A stretch of DNA of 64,000 nucleotides from Cohnella herbarum. Lineage in GTDB: Bacteria > Bacillota > Bacilli > Paenibacillales > Paenibacillaceae. Below the pieces are notes generated by a model that did not search any database, was not told the DNA's origin, and saw only the letters and a list, made by a program, of their open reading frames with translations. The translations under genes were made by a program, and so were the position numbers. The stretch is taken from NCBI RefSeq assembly GCF_012849095.1, contig NZ_CP051680.1, forward strand, positions 186,001 through 250,000, read 5' to 3'. Below are positions 34,961 to 45,050 of the stretch, piece by piece (position 1 is the stretch's first letter; every line of letters starts with the position of its first letter).

Positions 34961-35188
34961 TACTGTCGCTTTATATTCACAATTTTTGAAAAAAGGGTCC
35001 GGTTTGATCTCAAACATAAAAAGGACGGTAGAGGGACCCTCGACCGTTTTTTGAGAATAACAAAACCACTCATCCGATACGTTCCCCGTATGCTGTCAGC
35101 GCTCACGCACTTTGTCGGCGAAATAATCACTGAGCGCTGGCACCAGGAACATGGTGGTTTATCCGGTGCCACACACTACAAAGAATAA
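34961..35188 (+). pseudogene. Unidentified coding remnant
   Basis: An open frame without a good start, from 34961 to a TAA at 35186-35188, ends in LSALTHFVGEIITERWHQEH followed by GGLSGATHYKE. Its composition (Trp, His, mixed charge) looks like genuine protein. I do not recognise the family; it is probably the 3' end of a deleted gene. The rest of 34504-34960 is AT-rich and shows no gene. Confidence 0.35.
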
Positions 35189-35219
35189 GCTATAATTGTT
35201 TCAAGGAGTGTGACAAGAT

Positions 35220-35285
35220 ATGTCATCCACATCAATTAAAAACGCAATACCCACACAGTTTACTATTATTTCCGCACTAATTTGA
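35220..35285 (+). other. Possible truncated gene start (21 codons)
   Basis: TATAAT at 35191, AAGGAG at 35203-35208 and ATG at 35220 form a well-spaced expression signal leading into only 21 codons (MSSTSIKNAIPTQFTIISAL). It may be a genuine tiny peptide or the intact 5' end of a gene whose remainder was deleted. The bases from 35286 to about 35510 show nothing recognisable. Confidence 0.25.
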
Positions 35286-35517
35286 GTTACTTTAACCTGA
35301 AATATTCATAGATCCATGAGTTGGTTGGTTTAATTGAATATATAAGGTAAATTAACTTTCCGAAGTCATTCAAATTTATGTTTTGTGGTTATATTGGAAG
35401 GGACTCTAAAACCGTCGCTGAATAAAATGGGAATATCCATTATATGGATTGAGAATTGGGCGCACTTGCCCGTTTCGCCGAAATGCTACATTTGAAATTA
35501 GTGATGAAGTCCACCAA

Positions 35518-36626
35518 TCACCCGAATCCAGGCAACCGTTGGATATTGTTTAGCGTTTGGATAAAGGGATTCTGGTAGATGCAGGAGCTGCACAGCTTCC
35601 ATGTCCAATATCGACCGGAATAGATCAGCTTTCCAGCAATCTTAATCAACTTGGTACGCAGCGTTTCCATTCGGTTTGGCCTAAATGCTTCGGGTAAACA
35701 AAGCCTGCGAAACCAATTGTTGAAATTGTACGCTAACATCGCCAATTGCAATTTAACCGCATTGGATTCGAATCCGGTGCTGCTCATCTTATGGCAGGCA
35801 AAACCGTTTTTCGCTTCCTTGATGAAATTCTCCATGTGTCCACGTTGAAAGTAAAAGCGAATGACATTGCGTGGTTGCAAGCGCATGTTCGTGGCAATAA
35901 AAGTAAATTGGATGTGAAGTTCTCCCGCAAGACGCTCCATCTTCACGACCACACGCCGCGCACAGTTCCAGGATTTGGCCTTGTACTGGAATTCACGGTA
36001 GTGGACTTGCCGTTGCCATCGCTTGCGCAGCAGAATGTAGACGGGCATTGGCTTTCAGGCGAATCGCGTATTTATGTCCTTTTGTTTCAGCGAGTTCAAA
36101 CAAGCCCGGAACGGCAAAGCCGCTGTCACCGCGAAAGACAATTAAGGCTTTAGGTGCCCAAGATTGATAACGTTCCAGAACAGGTCCCATAAATCTTACA
36201 ACCTGACTAGAAGTGTACACATTTCCAGCACGAAGCTCTGCACGCAAACAGTCGCCGGTTAATCCGTCAAAACAGCGGATGAAATTCATTTTGCGCATAG
36301 TGATGATTGTAGTTCGCGCCATGCTGCTTGCCAAAAGCCGCAAATCCAGAGGAGTCCAAGTCCAGTACAAAATGGTCACGGGGCTCAGTGTGATAACCAC
36401 AAAGATGCTGATAAATCTTCTGAAGGGCAACATCAGAATTAGGATGATCCCGATGATGAACGGGATCATTGACGACGAGCAATTGCTTAACGGTCTGAGA
36501 CAGGCCCAGTTTATGATCAAATTCTTTATAGAGAAGCAGGCCAGCATCTGAGGTCAGATCGCCGCCTTCAAAATTAACTTTCATTCGGGGGTTGAAGTTC
36601 ATGCCGTACTCTTGTAGACTTGCCAT
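35518..36626 (-). pseudogene. IS1380-family transposase, frameshifted
   Basis: The start is intact: AAAGGAG, then ATG 36626 with MASLQEYGMNFNPRMKVNFE and GGDLTSDAGLLLYKEFDHKL. The protein continues in three pieces read in different frames: to about 36290 (HHYAQNEFHPL), then 36280-36010 (FDGLTGDCLRAELRAGNVYT and VFRGDSGFAVPGLFEL), then 36048-35518 (RGHMENFIKEAKNGFACHKM). The order matches IS1380-type transposases (initial GGDLTSDAG box, FRGDSGF box, E-N-x-I-K-E box). At least two frameshifts make it inactive. Confidence 0.85.
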
Positions 36627-36749
36627 AGAAGAGTCTCCTTTGGTGGGTGTTGTGGTTTCGACGCCTTTAACACTACCAGAGTAAGGGCTCTTTTTCCATA
36701 TAATCATTTCACTTTTTAAGTGAAGCGTTAAAGTTCTGTTTTCCCTTAT

Positions 36750-37425
36750 TGTTACTGGTCTTACAGCATGTTCAGTTTAGAGCTATGAATATTTCAGGTA
36801 TTATACAAGGGTACTCTAACACGATTGATAACTATACTGAAATTCCATTATTAGTTCCGATTTCGGAAGCCTTCACTCGACTGACTAATCGAATTATATC
36901 AAATTACAGTGAATTTTTACACCTGGTTAAGACGGCACGGTGAAAAGGTTCCGGATTTCGCAGGGGAAGAGCTCAGTTTTGTGTTGGGCGAACAGCAGGA
37001 GATTGTCAATTTCGGAATATCCGGCGCTGCCGTTGGCCTTTTCGAGTTAGATCTTGTTTCAGTCACAGACGCCGAACTTGTACAGGCGGTTAATAGTTTG
37101 AATTACGCGCGGACCGAGTTGCTAGAGTTTGTTACGGTAATGCCGGAATCGGGACAGGGGAAACGGACAAAAAGAGATAACCTATTCATGTGCGAAATTG
37201 TTACCCGTGGTACTTGTCGCGCGTCCTTGGGTTGGATACGGCAAAAAGGCTGAGCTTAGAGAAGGGACTTTTCAGGCTGAAAAGTCACATGAGGTATGGA
37301 CAGCTCGAAAGATGCTGCGAAGATTTGTCGAGCATGAATTGGAGCATTTGGTGATTGTCAAACGAACCGTTGGCGAATGGAATGACGAACCCCATTGGGG
37401 GATGTCGAAACGTTATTTATGGTAG
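36750..37425 (+). pseudogene. Decayed HicB-like/DinB-like fusion protein
   Basis: Fragments in different frames read in order: a first piece ending near 36910, then YTWLRRHGEKVPDFAGEELS and LVQAVNSLNYARTELLEFVT (36909-37190), then WTARKMLRRFVEHELEHLVI and VKRTVGEW (37260-37390). The order and motifs (D/T-W-L-R-R-H-G-E linker, a Y-x-R-x-x-L-L-E helix, and W-T-x-R-K-x-L-R-R-F-x-E-H-E-L-E-H) match proteins that join an N-terminal HicB-like domain to a DinB-like helical bundle. The beginning is missing and at least one frameshift occurs near 37195. Confidence 0.5.
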
Positions 37426-37511
37426 GAAGTAGGTCGACGTGTCTAACGCAGCTTGCTCGGAGCCGTCAATGGAGATGTCTATTGGCGAATATAACGAACA
37501 GATCTACAAAC

Positions 37512-37524
37512 GATAAGCGATGTC
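37512..37524 (+). promoter_or_regulatory. Candidate regulon operator, copy 1 (before the sensor kinase)
   Basis: GATAAGCGATGTC, about 200 bases before the kinase start. The same core occurs before both giant exported-protein genes, and with two changes before the solute-binding gene. It is a possible binding site of the AraC-type regulator at 39521. Confidence 0.45.
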
Positions 37525-37713
37525 CTTAAAAAGCTATATACAACGACCGACTGTCCGTTGAATAATTAAAGGTAGGCCGATTCGTGAAATATTTCCACTT
37601 TGGCAATTTATGAAAGCGGTACCGCCGCAGCCGAGTGTCGGCTTATCGCGCGGGAAGGCATTGACGCCGCACGTACGGCCGCACCGAATTTATGCGCGAA
37701 GGAGCGCGAACCG

Positions 37714-39513
37714 ATGGAACTGAGCAGCAACGGCTGGCAACGAACGCTATTTCCCAAGCTGATATTTGCCTTTATGCTCGTCATCGTGCCGATGTACGGC
37801 ATCGGGCTGATGATGAACCAATGGGGAGAATCGAGCGTGCGCCGCGAGCTGAACCAGTCGCTGGAGTCGCGGGTCGGCTTCTATATGAACGCACTTACGA
37901 TGGAACAGGACCATATCGCCGACATGCTCCTGGAGATGGTCGTCGACCAGGATTTGCAGCATTTTGCGTTTATCGGCACGTACATGAGCCATTCCGAATG
38001 GAGCAGCGCGGTTCGGCACATCGAGAACCGGCTGGAATGGATCAGAAATTCTAGCGAATACGTCGCCGACGCCAGTGCGCATATCGTGACGATCGGCCGT
38101 ACGCTGTCCAGCAGCCATTCGATCAGCGACGGGCTGACCGAATCGTACGAAGCCGTCTCGGGCGTGCACCGCATCGGCTTGCTAGGAGCGGGCTTCGCGC
38201 TCGTGCCGTGGCGCGATCGTCTGTTCCTGGGCTTGTCGTTTCCGGCCGATCTGATGCCGGATAAGCCGCCGTCCTTCGTCCTGTCGGTCGAGCTCGACAA
38301 GCAGGTGGTTTCCAAAAGGCTGGACATCTTCGCCGGCTACGGCCAGTCGGGTGCGATCCTGCTCGACGCGGAGGGCCGCTGGTCGGTAGCTAGCAAGGGC
38401 ACGTCATCTTCCGACGAGTTCGCGGACTTCCTACGTACCGTAAAAGAGCGCGATGAACCGTCGGGCGTCGCCCCGCTCCGGCTGCCCGACGGCGAATATT
38501 TGGCTGCGTTCGAGTATTCGACCTCGCTTGACAGCTATTTGATTGCGTACGTCAAGCGCAGCGAAGTGTTCGGGCAGATCGCGGCGTCGCGCTGGATGTT
38601 CTGGCTGATGTCGCTGCTCTCGCTCGTCTTCATCGTCGCATATTCCTACTGGATCTACCGACTCATTCACCGGCCGCTGCAGAAGCTGATCCGCTCGTTT
38701 CGCAAAGCGGAGGACGGCATGATAGAGCCAGCCGCGTTGCCGCGATCGACCGACGAATTCCGCTACCTGTTCCAGCATTTCAACCGGATGGTCGAGCGCA
38801 TCCACCATTTGATCCGGCAGGTGTACGAGCAGAAAATACGCGCCCAGAGCGCGGAGCTGAAGCAGCTGCAGTCGCAGATCAACCCTCACTTTTTGTACAA
38901 TACATACTTCGTGCTGTACCGGTTGGCCAAAATGAACGACCTGGGCGGAGTTATCCGCTTCAGCCAGCATCTCGGCGAGTACTTCCAGTACATCACGTAC
39001 AATTCCTCCGACCGGGTGCCGTTGGAGACGGAAGTGAAGCATTCGTGGGCATACGGGGAAATCCAGAACATCCGGTTCTCCGACAAAATCGTCGTGGAGT
39101 TCGGCAAGCTGCCGGAATCGTGGCGGACGATTCCCGTTCCTCGGCTGCTGCTTCAGCCGATCATCGAGAACGCCTACAAGCACGGGATGGAGGACAGGCG
39201 CCGGGACGGCTGCATTCGCGTCGGCTTCGAGATGCGGGCGGGCGCCTACGCGATCGTCGTCGAGGACAACGGCGAAGGGTTGACCGACGACAATCTGCGA
39301 CTCATTTCGGCCGAACTGGCCGGGCAGGCCTCTCCGGACGGGATGGAGCACGCGGGACTGCTCAACGTTCAGCGAAGGCTGCAGATCATGTACGGACCGG
39401 GGAGCGGGCTGTTCCTGTCGCGCAGCGAGCTGGGCGGACTGCGCGTGGAGATGGCGATCGACAGGCAGGCTTGCGGCGAAGAGGTCGCTGAGCCCGATCA
39501 GGACGAAAGGTGA
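37714..39513 (+). CDS. YesM-type sensor histidine kinase
   Basis: About 599 residues; GAAGGAG lies 9 bases before ATG 37714 (the in-frame stretch back to 37600 lacks such a site). Layout: a membrane helix (about 13-33), an extracellular sensing domain of about 260 residues, a second helix (about 300-322, WLMSLLSLVFIVAYSYWIYR), a HAMP domain, a His_kinase box with the phospho-acceptor His in LQSQINPHFLYNTYFVLYRL, and an ATPase domain (LLLQPIIENAYKHGME and VEDNGEGL). It should sense an extracellular carbohydrate or its binding protein and phosphorylate the response regulator encoded next, one base after its stop. GC content is visibly higher than in the backbone. Confidence 0.92.
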   Translation: MELSSNGWQRTLFPKLIFAFMLVIVPMYGIGLMMNQWGESSVRRELNQSLESRVGFYMNALTMEQDHIADMLLEMVVDQDLQHFAFIGTYMSHSEWSSAVRHIENRLEWIRNSSEYVADASAHIVTIGRTLSSSHSISDGLTESYEAVSGVHRIGLLGAGFALVPWRDRLFLGLSFPADLMPDKPPSFVLSVELDKQVVSKRLDIFAGYGQSGAILLDAEGRWSVASKGTSSSDEFADFLRTVKERDEPSGVAPLRLPDGEYLAAFEYSTSLDSYLIAYVKRSEVFGQIAASRWMFWLMSLLSLVFIVAYSYWIYRLIHRPLQKLIRSFRKAEDGMIEPAALPRSTDEFRYLFQHFNRMVERIHHLIRQVYEQKIRAQSAELKQLQSQINPHFLYNTYFVLYRLAKMNDLGGVIRFSQHLGEYFQYITYNSSDRVPLETEVKHSWAYGEIQNIRFSDKIVVEFGKLPESWRTIPVPRLLLQPIIENAYKHGMEDRRRDGCIRVGFEMRAGAYAIVVEDNGEGLTDDNLRLISAELAGQASPDGMEHAGLLNVQRRLQIMYGPGSGLFLSRSELGGLRVEMAIDRQACGEEVAEPDQDER

Positions 39514-39520
39514 GATGGAG

Positions 39521-41212
39521 ATGTATCGATTGCTGATCGTGGATGACGAACCGGTCATCGTCGACGGGTTAGTGCAGCAGTTCGAGCGGTCGGAGCTGCC
39601 GCTCGAGTTATACGCTGCGTACGACGGACTCGAGGCGCTGGAGATCGCGAGCCGTCTGCGGATGGACATCGTGTTGTCGGACATCGAGATGCCGGGCCTT
39701 AACGGCATTGGCTTGCAGGTGAAGATCAACCGACTGTGGCCGAGATGCAAGGTCGTGTTCCTGACCGGCTACAACGACTTCGGATACATCCAATCATCGA
39801 TGCGCGGCGGTGCGGTCGATTACGTGCTGAAGACCGAATGGGACGAGGCGATCATCGAGGCGGTCTGCAAGGCGATCCGGGAGCTGACGCAAGACATGTC
39901 CTACGAACGGCTCATCGAGGGCGCAAGGCAGCGCCTGTTGGCCTCGGTGCCGATGCTTCGCAAGGAGTATTTGCAGGAGCTTCTTCAGGGTGAAGCCGGC
40001 ACCGCCGATTCGCGCCATGCCCGGTTCTCGCAACTCGGCATCCCGTTGCATCCGGAGCGGTCCGTGCTCATGGCGGCCGGCCGCGTCGACGGCTGGCCCG
40101 GCGAGTTGCGGCCGGGCGACAAGGCGCTGTATCTATATTCGATCAACAATATCGTCGAGGAACACCTTTCTGGACGGGCGGTGTCCGTTCATCTGACGGT
40201 GCGGCACGACCGGCTCGTCTGGCTAATGCAGCCGACCGCGTCGTTCGGCGATGCGGAAGCGGAAGCTGGAGTGGAGACAGAGGCGGGGAAGAATCCGAAC
40301 GAACCAACCGCGGAAGCCGAGGAGGGTCGATGGACGCGCTTCGTTCAGGGTACGCTGGAGACAGCGCAGGCAGTGTGCCGCGAGTACTTGAAGCTCGTCT
40401 GCTCGTTCGTCGTGTCCAGCGAGCCGGCCGACTGGTGCGCCTTACCCGCGATGTACGACAGGCTGAGCGCAGTGTTCGCCTACGGACTCGGTACGACGAA
40501 GGAAATTTTGCTGTCCGACCGATACCTTGAGGACAAGGATGTCGGCCGGGACCGTTTGGCGCTCAATCGCATTCATTTGCTCGGCACGTATTTGGATGAC
40601 CGGGACAAGAGCAAGTTCGATGAGCTGTACGGCGAAGTGATGGCGTTCGCCGATGGCGAGGGCTGGGCGGGAAGCGGACCGGCGCTGGAAGTTTTTTATT
40701 CGCTGGCCGCATTGTTCATCGCCCGTCTGAATCGCCGGGGGAAGTTCGCCCAATACGCCGGACGCATCGATCTGTACAAGCTGTTCTCGGTTCATGAGCA
40801 CGATGGCTGGTCCGAAGCGGACGCCTTTTTCCGGCGGCTCGCCGACCTGCTGCTCGACGCGGACGAAGCGGACGGAGAGCGGGAGACGAGCGAGACGGTG
40901 CGCGCGGTGAACGACTACATCGAGGCCAATCTGGGAGGCGATCTGTCGCTGAACCGGCTGGCGGATGTCGTTCATCTGACGCCTACCTACTTGTCCAAGC
41001 TGTACGGCAAAAGCACGGGCGGCAGTCTGTCCGACTACATTTACCGCGAGCGCCTCGCCAAGGCGAAGCGGCTGCTCATGGAATCCGATCTGCGCATCGC
41101 CGATGTTGGTGTCCGCGTCGGGTATTGGACACCCTCCTACTTTACCCGGTTTTTCCGCAAAATGACCGGTATGTCCCCCCAGGAATTCCGCGATTCGATC
41201 CGTCTGGACTAA
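39521..41212 (+). CDS. YesN-type AraC-family response regulator
   Basis: About 563 residues. ATG 39521 is favoured over ATG 39515 because AAAGGTGAG ends too close to the latter. The receiver domain has the acidic pair in LLIVDDEP, the phospho-Asp in VLSDIEMPGLNG and the Lys in YVLKTEWDE. A long middle region (about 130-455) is typical of YesN. The C-terminal AraC/XylS domain has two helix-turn-helix units (LSLNRLADVVHLTPTYLSKL and IADVGVRVGYWTPSYFTRFF, then RKMTGMSPQEF). It probably activates the transport and enzyme genes that follow, perhaps through the repeated GATAAGC motif. Confidence 0.92.
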   Translation: MYRLLIVDDEPVIVDGLVQQFERSELPLELYAAYDGLEALEIASRLRMDIVLSDIEMPGLNGIGLQVKINRLWPRCKVVFLTGYNDFGYIQSSMRGGAVDYVLKTEWDEAIIEAVCKAIRELTQDMSYERLIEGARQRLLASVPMLRKEYLQELLQGEAGTADSRHARFSQLGIPLHPERSVLMAAGRVDGWPGELRPGDKALYLYSINNIVEEHLSGRAVSVHLTVRHDRLVWLMQPTASFGDAEAEAGVETEAGKNPNEPTAEAEEGRWTRFVQGTLETAQAVCREYLKLVCSFVVSSEPADWCALPAMYDRLSAVFAYGLGTTKEILLSDRYLEDKDVGRDRLALNRIHLLGTYLDDRDKSKFDELYGEVMAFADGEGWAGSGPALEVFYSLAALFIARLNRRGKFAQYAGRIDLYKLFSVHEHDGWSEADAFFRRLADLLLDADEADGERETSETVRAVNDYIEANLGGDLSLNRLADVVHLTPTYLSKLYGKSTGGSLSDYIYRERLAKAKRLLMESDLRIADVGVRVGYWTPSYFTRFFRKMTGMSPQEFRDSIRLD

Positions 41213-41225
41213 GAGGACGACAGAG

Positions 41226-41241
41226 GATAAGCAAAGCCAAC
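41226..41241 (+). promoter_or_regulatory. Candidate regulon operator, copy 2 (before the solute-binding gene)
   Basis: GATAAGCAAAGCCAAC matches the copy at 55105 in 14 of 16 positions. It begins 14 bases after the regulator stop, with a CATAAT sequence at 41274 that could serve as a -10 element. Confidence 0.4.
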
Positions 41242-41323
41242 ACATTCTTATTTTCCTGCGGTTGCGGATTCTCCATAATGAGGGCTGTAGAACAGATACC
41301 AACCAAATTAGGGAGGAATGGCA

Positions 41324-43069
41324 ATGAAGGGGAAATGGTACAAAGCTCCTGCGCTGCTGGCCGTGGCGTTGACGTTGACGCTCAGCGCAGCCTGCACCGA
41401 GAACGGGGGTAACAACGCAGGGGAGTCGCCAAAGGCGAGTCCGCCGACTAGCGCGAGTCCAGCCGCGAGTCCAAGCGCGAGCGCGCCTGCGGAGGAAGAC
41501 GGGCCGTTCGGCAAGTACGATCCGCCGATCGAAGTGACGACCGTCCGCGCGATTAACGCGGGCGTCAAGTTCCGCGAGGGCGATTCGTACGACGACAACG
41601 TCTGGTATCGGAATTATGCGACCGACCTCGGCATCAAGGTGACGAACAAGTGGAAAGTAAGCGATCAGCAGTATAAGAACAAGGTGCTCGTCTCGATGGT
41701 CGGCGGCGAACTGCCCGACTTCCTGGTGGTGGACGACCAACAGTTCCAGACTCTCGCCCAAGCCGGTCAACTTGCCGACCTGACCGATCTGTACGACAAA
41801 TACACGAGCCCCCTGACCAAGAAAAGCCTCGAGGAAGCGGGTGGCATCAAGCTGGACGCGTCGCGCTACAACGGCCGTCTCGTCGGCATTCCGGTCGGAG
41901 GCGGCGGACGCGACGACGGCAACATGCTGTGGATCCGCAAAGACTGGCTCGACAAGCTCGGCCTCAAGCCGCCGAAAACGATGGATGACGTCATGAAGAT
42001 CGCCATCGCGTTCGCCAACAACGATCCGGATGGCAACGGCAAGAAGGACACGTGGGGGCTGAGCCTGGACTACAACCTGTTCGGCGGCTGGTCCGCGCTC
42101 GACGGCTTCTTCAACGGATACCACGCTTATCCGTTCAACCCGGCCAGAGGCTCTGGTGTCAACCTCGTGTTCTTGAAGGACGCGAATGGCAAGCCGGTGT
42201 TCGCCGACACGAAGCCGGAGGTGAAGACGGCGCTCGGCAAGCTGCAGGAGCTGTACAAGGCAGGCGCGATCAATCCGGAATTCACCGTCATTGACGGCGT
42301 GAAGTCCGGCGATCTGGCGACGCAGGGCAAGGTCGGCATGTCTTTCGGTGCCTGGTGGATCGCGACGTGGCCGGTCAACAACATGAAGAACGACGATCCG
42401 AAAGTCGACTGGCAGGCTTACCCGCTCGTATCGGCGGACGATAAGCCAGCCAAGGCCCTAACGACCGGCGCGCTGCCCCGGCAGTTCTACGTCGTGAAAA
42501 AGGAAGCGAAGCACCCGGAAGCCGTGTTCAAGCTGTTGAACTACTATAACGACAAAATGTACGGCTACCTGGAACGAGGCGGCGAGGTCGAGAAGCAGTA
42601 TACGACCGTGACCGAGAACGACGTGACGTATGGTCCGTGGGCGTACGCGGCGATCGGCGGTAGCTTCGCGGATTTGAATCAGGACGATTATCGCGCGCTG
42701 AACGAAGCGATCGCCTCCGGCGATACGTCCAAGTTGTCCACCGGCATGAAAAATGCCTACGCAGACATCGAGAAGTATAAGGCGGGAGACAACACCTTGT
42801 GGGCCGCTGAAGCGGTGCGCCAAGCGTTCGCGATTCTCGGCGATTACAAGAAAAACGACCTGTATGTCATGAGCAGCTACTTCGGCCCGCCGACCGAAAC
42901 GATGAAAACGAAAGGTCCGACGCTGCGCGATAATGAAATCCGGGCGTTCGAGGACATCATAACCGGCGATAAGCCGATCGAGTATTTCGACGAATGGGTC
43001 AAAGGCTGGCACGAACAAGGCGGAGACCAGATTTTGCAGGAAGTGGCGGATGGCGGCGCCCTCAAGTAA
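41324..43069 (+). CDS. ABC transporter solute-binding lipoprotein (LplA-like)
   Basis: About 581 residues; GGGAGG at 41311-41316 fits ATG 41324 better than ATG 41318. A lipoprotein signal (LLAVALTLTLSAACTENGG) places it on the outer face of the membrane. A low-complexity SPxAS linker precedes a family 1-type binding fold (KVLVSMVGGELPDFLVVDDQ and WIRKDWLDKLGLKPPKTMDD), as in Paenibacillus LplA/YtcQ oligosaccharide-binding proteins. The next two genes encode its permeases. No ATPase gene is present, so a shared MsmK-type ATPase encoded elsewhere is likely used. Confidence 0.92.
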   Translation: MKGKWYKAPALLAVALTLTLSAACTENGGNNAGESPKASPPTSASPAASPSASAPAEEDGPFGKYDPPIEVTTVRAINAGVKFREGDSYDDNVWYRNYATDLGIKVTNKWKVSDQQYKNKVLVSMVGGELPDFLVVDDQQFQTLAQAGQLADLTDLYDKYTSPLTKKSLEEAGGIKLDASRYNGRLVGIPVGGGGRDDGNMLWIRKDWLDKLGLKPPKTMDDVMKIAIAFANNDPDGNGKKDTWGLSLDYNLFGGWSALDGFFNGYHAYPFNPARGSGVNLVFLKDANGKPVFADTKPEVKTALGKLQELYKAGAINPEFTVIDGVKSGDLATQGKVGMSFGAWWIATWPVNNMKNDDPKVDWQAYPLVSADDKPAKALTTGALPRQFYVVKKEAKHPEAVFKLLNYYNDKMYGYLERGGEVEKQYTTVTENDVTYGPWAYAAIGGSFADLNQDDYRALNEAIASGDTSKLSTGMKNAYADIEKYKAGDNTLWAAEAVRQAFAILGDYKKNDLYVMSSYFGPPTETMKTKGPTLRDNEIRAFEDIITGDKPIEYFDEWVKGWHEQGGDQILQEVADGGALK

Positions 43070-43127
43070 GCCGCGCCGGCGGAACGGGCTGCTTGTTGGA
43101 ACGACGGCTTACGAGGAGGTTGCCCCA

Positions 43128-44042
43128 ATGACGAATGCGCCGGGATCCCGCCGCAAGTGGATACTGGAATGGCCGCTGCATCTCATGCTGCTGCCGGGAT
43201 TGGTAATGATCGTCATCTTTTGCTACGGCCCGATGGTCGGCGTCGTAATCGCCTTTCAGAGATTTTTGCCGACGGGAGGCTTGTTCGGTTCGAAATGGAT
43301 CGGAATCGACAACTTCAAATATGTATACTCGCTTCCCGAGACGATGCATGTCATCCTCAACACGCTTTTCATTTCCGTCATGAAAATTGTCGCCGGAATC
43401 GTTGCCCCGATCATCACCGCGCTGCTGCTCAACGAGCTGAGAAAAAAAGCGTTCAAACGGACGGTACAGACGATTATTTATATGCCCCACTTTTTGTCTT
43501 GGGTCATTTTGTCCGGCATTCTGATCGACGTGCTGTCGCCGAATTCCGGTATGGTGAACCAGTTTTTGAAGTGGCTCGGTTTCCAGCCGATCTTTTTCCT
43601 CGGCGATAAAAGCTGGTTTCCGTTCGTCCTCGTCGGGACGGACGTCTGGAAGGAATTCGGCTTCGGCACGATCATCTACTTGGCCGCGCTGACCGGTATC
43701 AACCCGGCGCTGTACGAAGCGGCCGTTATCGACGGAGCGAGCCGCTTGAAGCAAACGCTGTATATTACGCTTCCCGGCATCGTGCCGATCGTCATCCTAA
43801 TGCTGACCCTGTCGCTCGGCAGCGTGCTGAACGCAGGCTTCGACCAGGTGTTCAACCTGTACAGTCCGACCGTCTACGAGACGGGCGACATCCTGGACAC
43901 GTACGTCTTCCGGATGGCGCTCATCAATGGGCAATTGGATGTCGGCACGGCCGTCGGCCTGTTCAAGTCGGTCATCTCGCTGCTGCTCATCTCCGTGTCC
44001 TATTTTTTCGCCTATCGATTCGCCAATTACCGCATTTTCTGA
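43128..44042 (+). CDS. ABC sugar permease, LplB-like
   Basis: About 304 residues; GAGGAGG lies 9 bases before ATG 43128. Six membrane helices, starting WPLHLMLLPGLVMIVIFCYG. The EAA loop that contacts the ATPase reads ALYEAAVIDGASRLKQTLYI. It forms the translocation channel with the next gene product. Spacing to its neighbours is short, consistent with one operon. Confidence 0.93.
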   Translation: MTNAPGSRRKWILEWPLHLMLLPGLVMIVIFCYGPMVGVVIAFQRFLPTGGLFGSKWIGIDNFKYVYSLPETMHVILNTLFISVMKIVAGIVAPIITALLLNELRKKAFKRTVQTIIYMPHFLSWVILSGILIDVLSPNSGMVNQFLKWLGFQPIFFLGDKSWFPFVLVGTDVWKEFGFGTIIYLAALTGINPALYEAAVIDGASRLKQTLYITLPGIVPIVILMLTLSLGSVLNAGFDQVFNLYSPTVYETGDILDTYVFRMALINGQLDVGTAVGLFKSVISLLLISVSYFFAYRFANYRIF

Positions 44043-44072
44043 GCGGGCTTCAAGGAGGGGGAGAATGGCCCC

Positions 44073-44960
44073 ATGGTACAGCCTCAAACGCTCGGCAGCC
44101 GGCTGATTACCGCATCGATATACAGCGCGCTGGCCCTGATGGCCGCGCTGTGCATCATGCCGATTTTGAACGTGCTTGCCGTATCGTTCAGCTCGAACAC
44201 CGCGATCGACGCGGGCAAAGTGTCGATGTGGCCGGTCGATTTCACGACGACCGCCTACAACTACGTCGCCCAAAAGAAGGAATTTCTCGCGTCCATTCTC
44301 GTCTCGCTTAAGCGCGTCGCGCTGGGGACGGTCATTAATATGGTATTGACGCTGTTCACCGCGTATCCACTGTCCAAGGAAGTGCCTCAGTTCCGGTTGC
44401 GCACTTGGTACGCCTGGATATTCGTATTCACGATGCTGTTCGCGGGCGGGCTCGTCCCCTCGTACTTGCTCGTCAAGGAGCTCGGCCTTATGGACACGCT
44501 ATGGGCGCTCGTGCTGCCCGGCGCCGTGCCGGTATTTAACGTCATCCTGCTGCTGAACTTCATTCGCGCGCTGCCGAAGGAGCTGCTCGAGGCCGGTTTC
44601 ATCGATGGCGCGGGACACGTCCAGATATTGTGGCGCGTCGTGGCGCCGCTGTCGCTGCCCGCGCTAGCGACCGTCGGCCTGTTCACGATCGTCGGCCATT
44701 GGAATGAATGGTTCGGAGGGCTGATCTACATGAACGACCCGATCCGCTATCCGCTCGCCAGCTATTTGCAGACGGTCGTCGTCCGCCTCGATCTGACCCA
44801 GATTCGCAGCGCCGACGAGTGGAAGCTGTTCGCGGAGCTGAACGACCGGGCCGTGCGCGCGGCTCAAATCTTTCTCGGGGCGCTGCCGATATTTTGCGTA
44901 TATCCGTTTCTGCAGCGGTATTTCATGAGCGGCATCGTCATGGGCAGCGTCAAGGAATAG
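44073..44960 (+). CDS. ABC sugar permease, LplC-like
   Basis: The product has 295 residues, with a GGAGGGGGAG tract before ATG 44073. Six membrane helices. The EAA loop reads LLEAGFIDGAGHVQILWRVV. The C-terminal RYFMSGIVMGSVKE is the standard ending of this permease class. It is the partner of the permease at 43128 in importing an oligosaccharide. Confidence 0.93.
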   Translation: MVQPQTLGSRLITASIYSALALMAALCIMPILNVLAVSFSSNTAIDAGKVSMWPVDFTTTAYNYVAQKKEFLASILVSLKRVALGTVINMVLTLFTAYPLSKEVPQFRLRTWYAWIFVFTMLFAGGLVPSYLLVKELGLMDTLWALVLPGAVPVFNVILLLNFIRALPKELLEAGFIDGAGHVQILWRVVAPLSLPALATVGLFTIVGHWNEWFGGLIYMNDPIRYPLASYLQTVVVRLDLTQIRSADEWKLFAELNDRAVRAAQIFLGALPIFCVYPFLQRYFMSGIVMGSVKE

Positions 44961-45050
44961 AGAGCGCATATTCCGCATCGTCCTGAAGGAAAAGGCGTCG
45001 ACGTCCGGGGACGCGCGCCTCATATCGATTTGACTGGAGGTATCGTCTGC

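Noticed and set aside
34900..35172. 90-codon minus-strand open frame
   Set aside because: Its composition looks random; the plus strand over the same bases reads as a more protein-like remnant.
38431..39750. 439-codon open frame antisense to the sensor kinase
   Set aside because: Antisense frames stay open in GC-rich DNA; the plus strand encodes a complete kinase and regulator, and the antisense product has no domain or ribosome site.
40442..42124. 560-codon antisense open frame across regulator and binding protein
   Set aside because: Same reason: shadow of two well-supported plus-strand genes.
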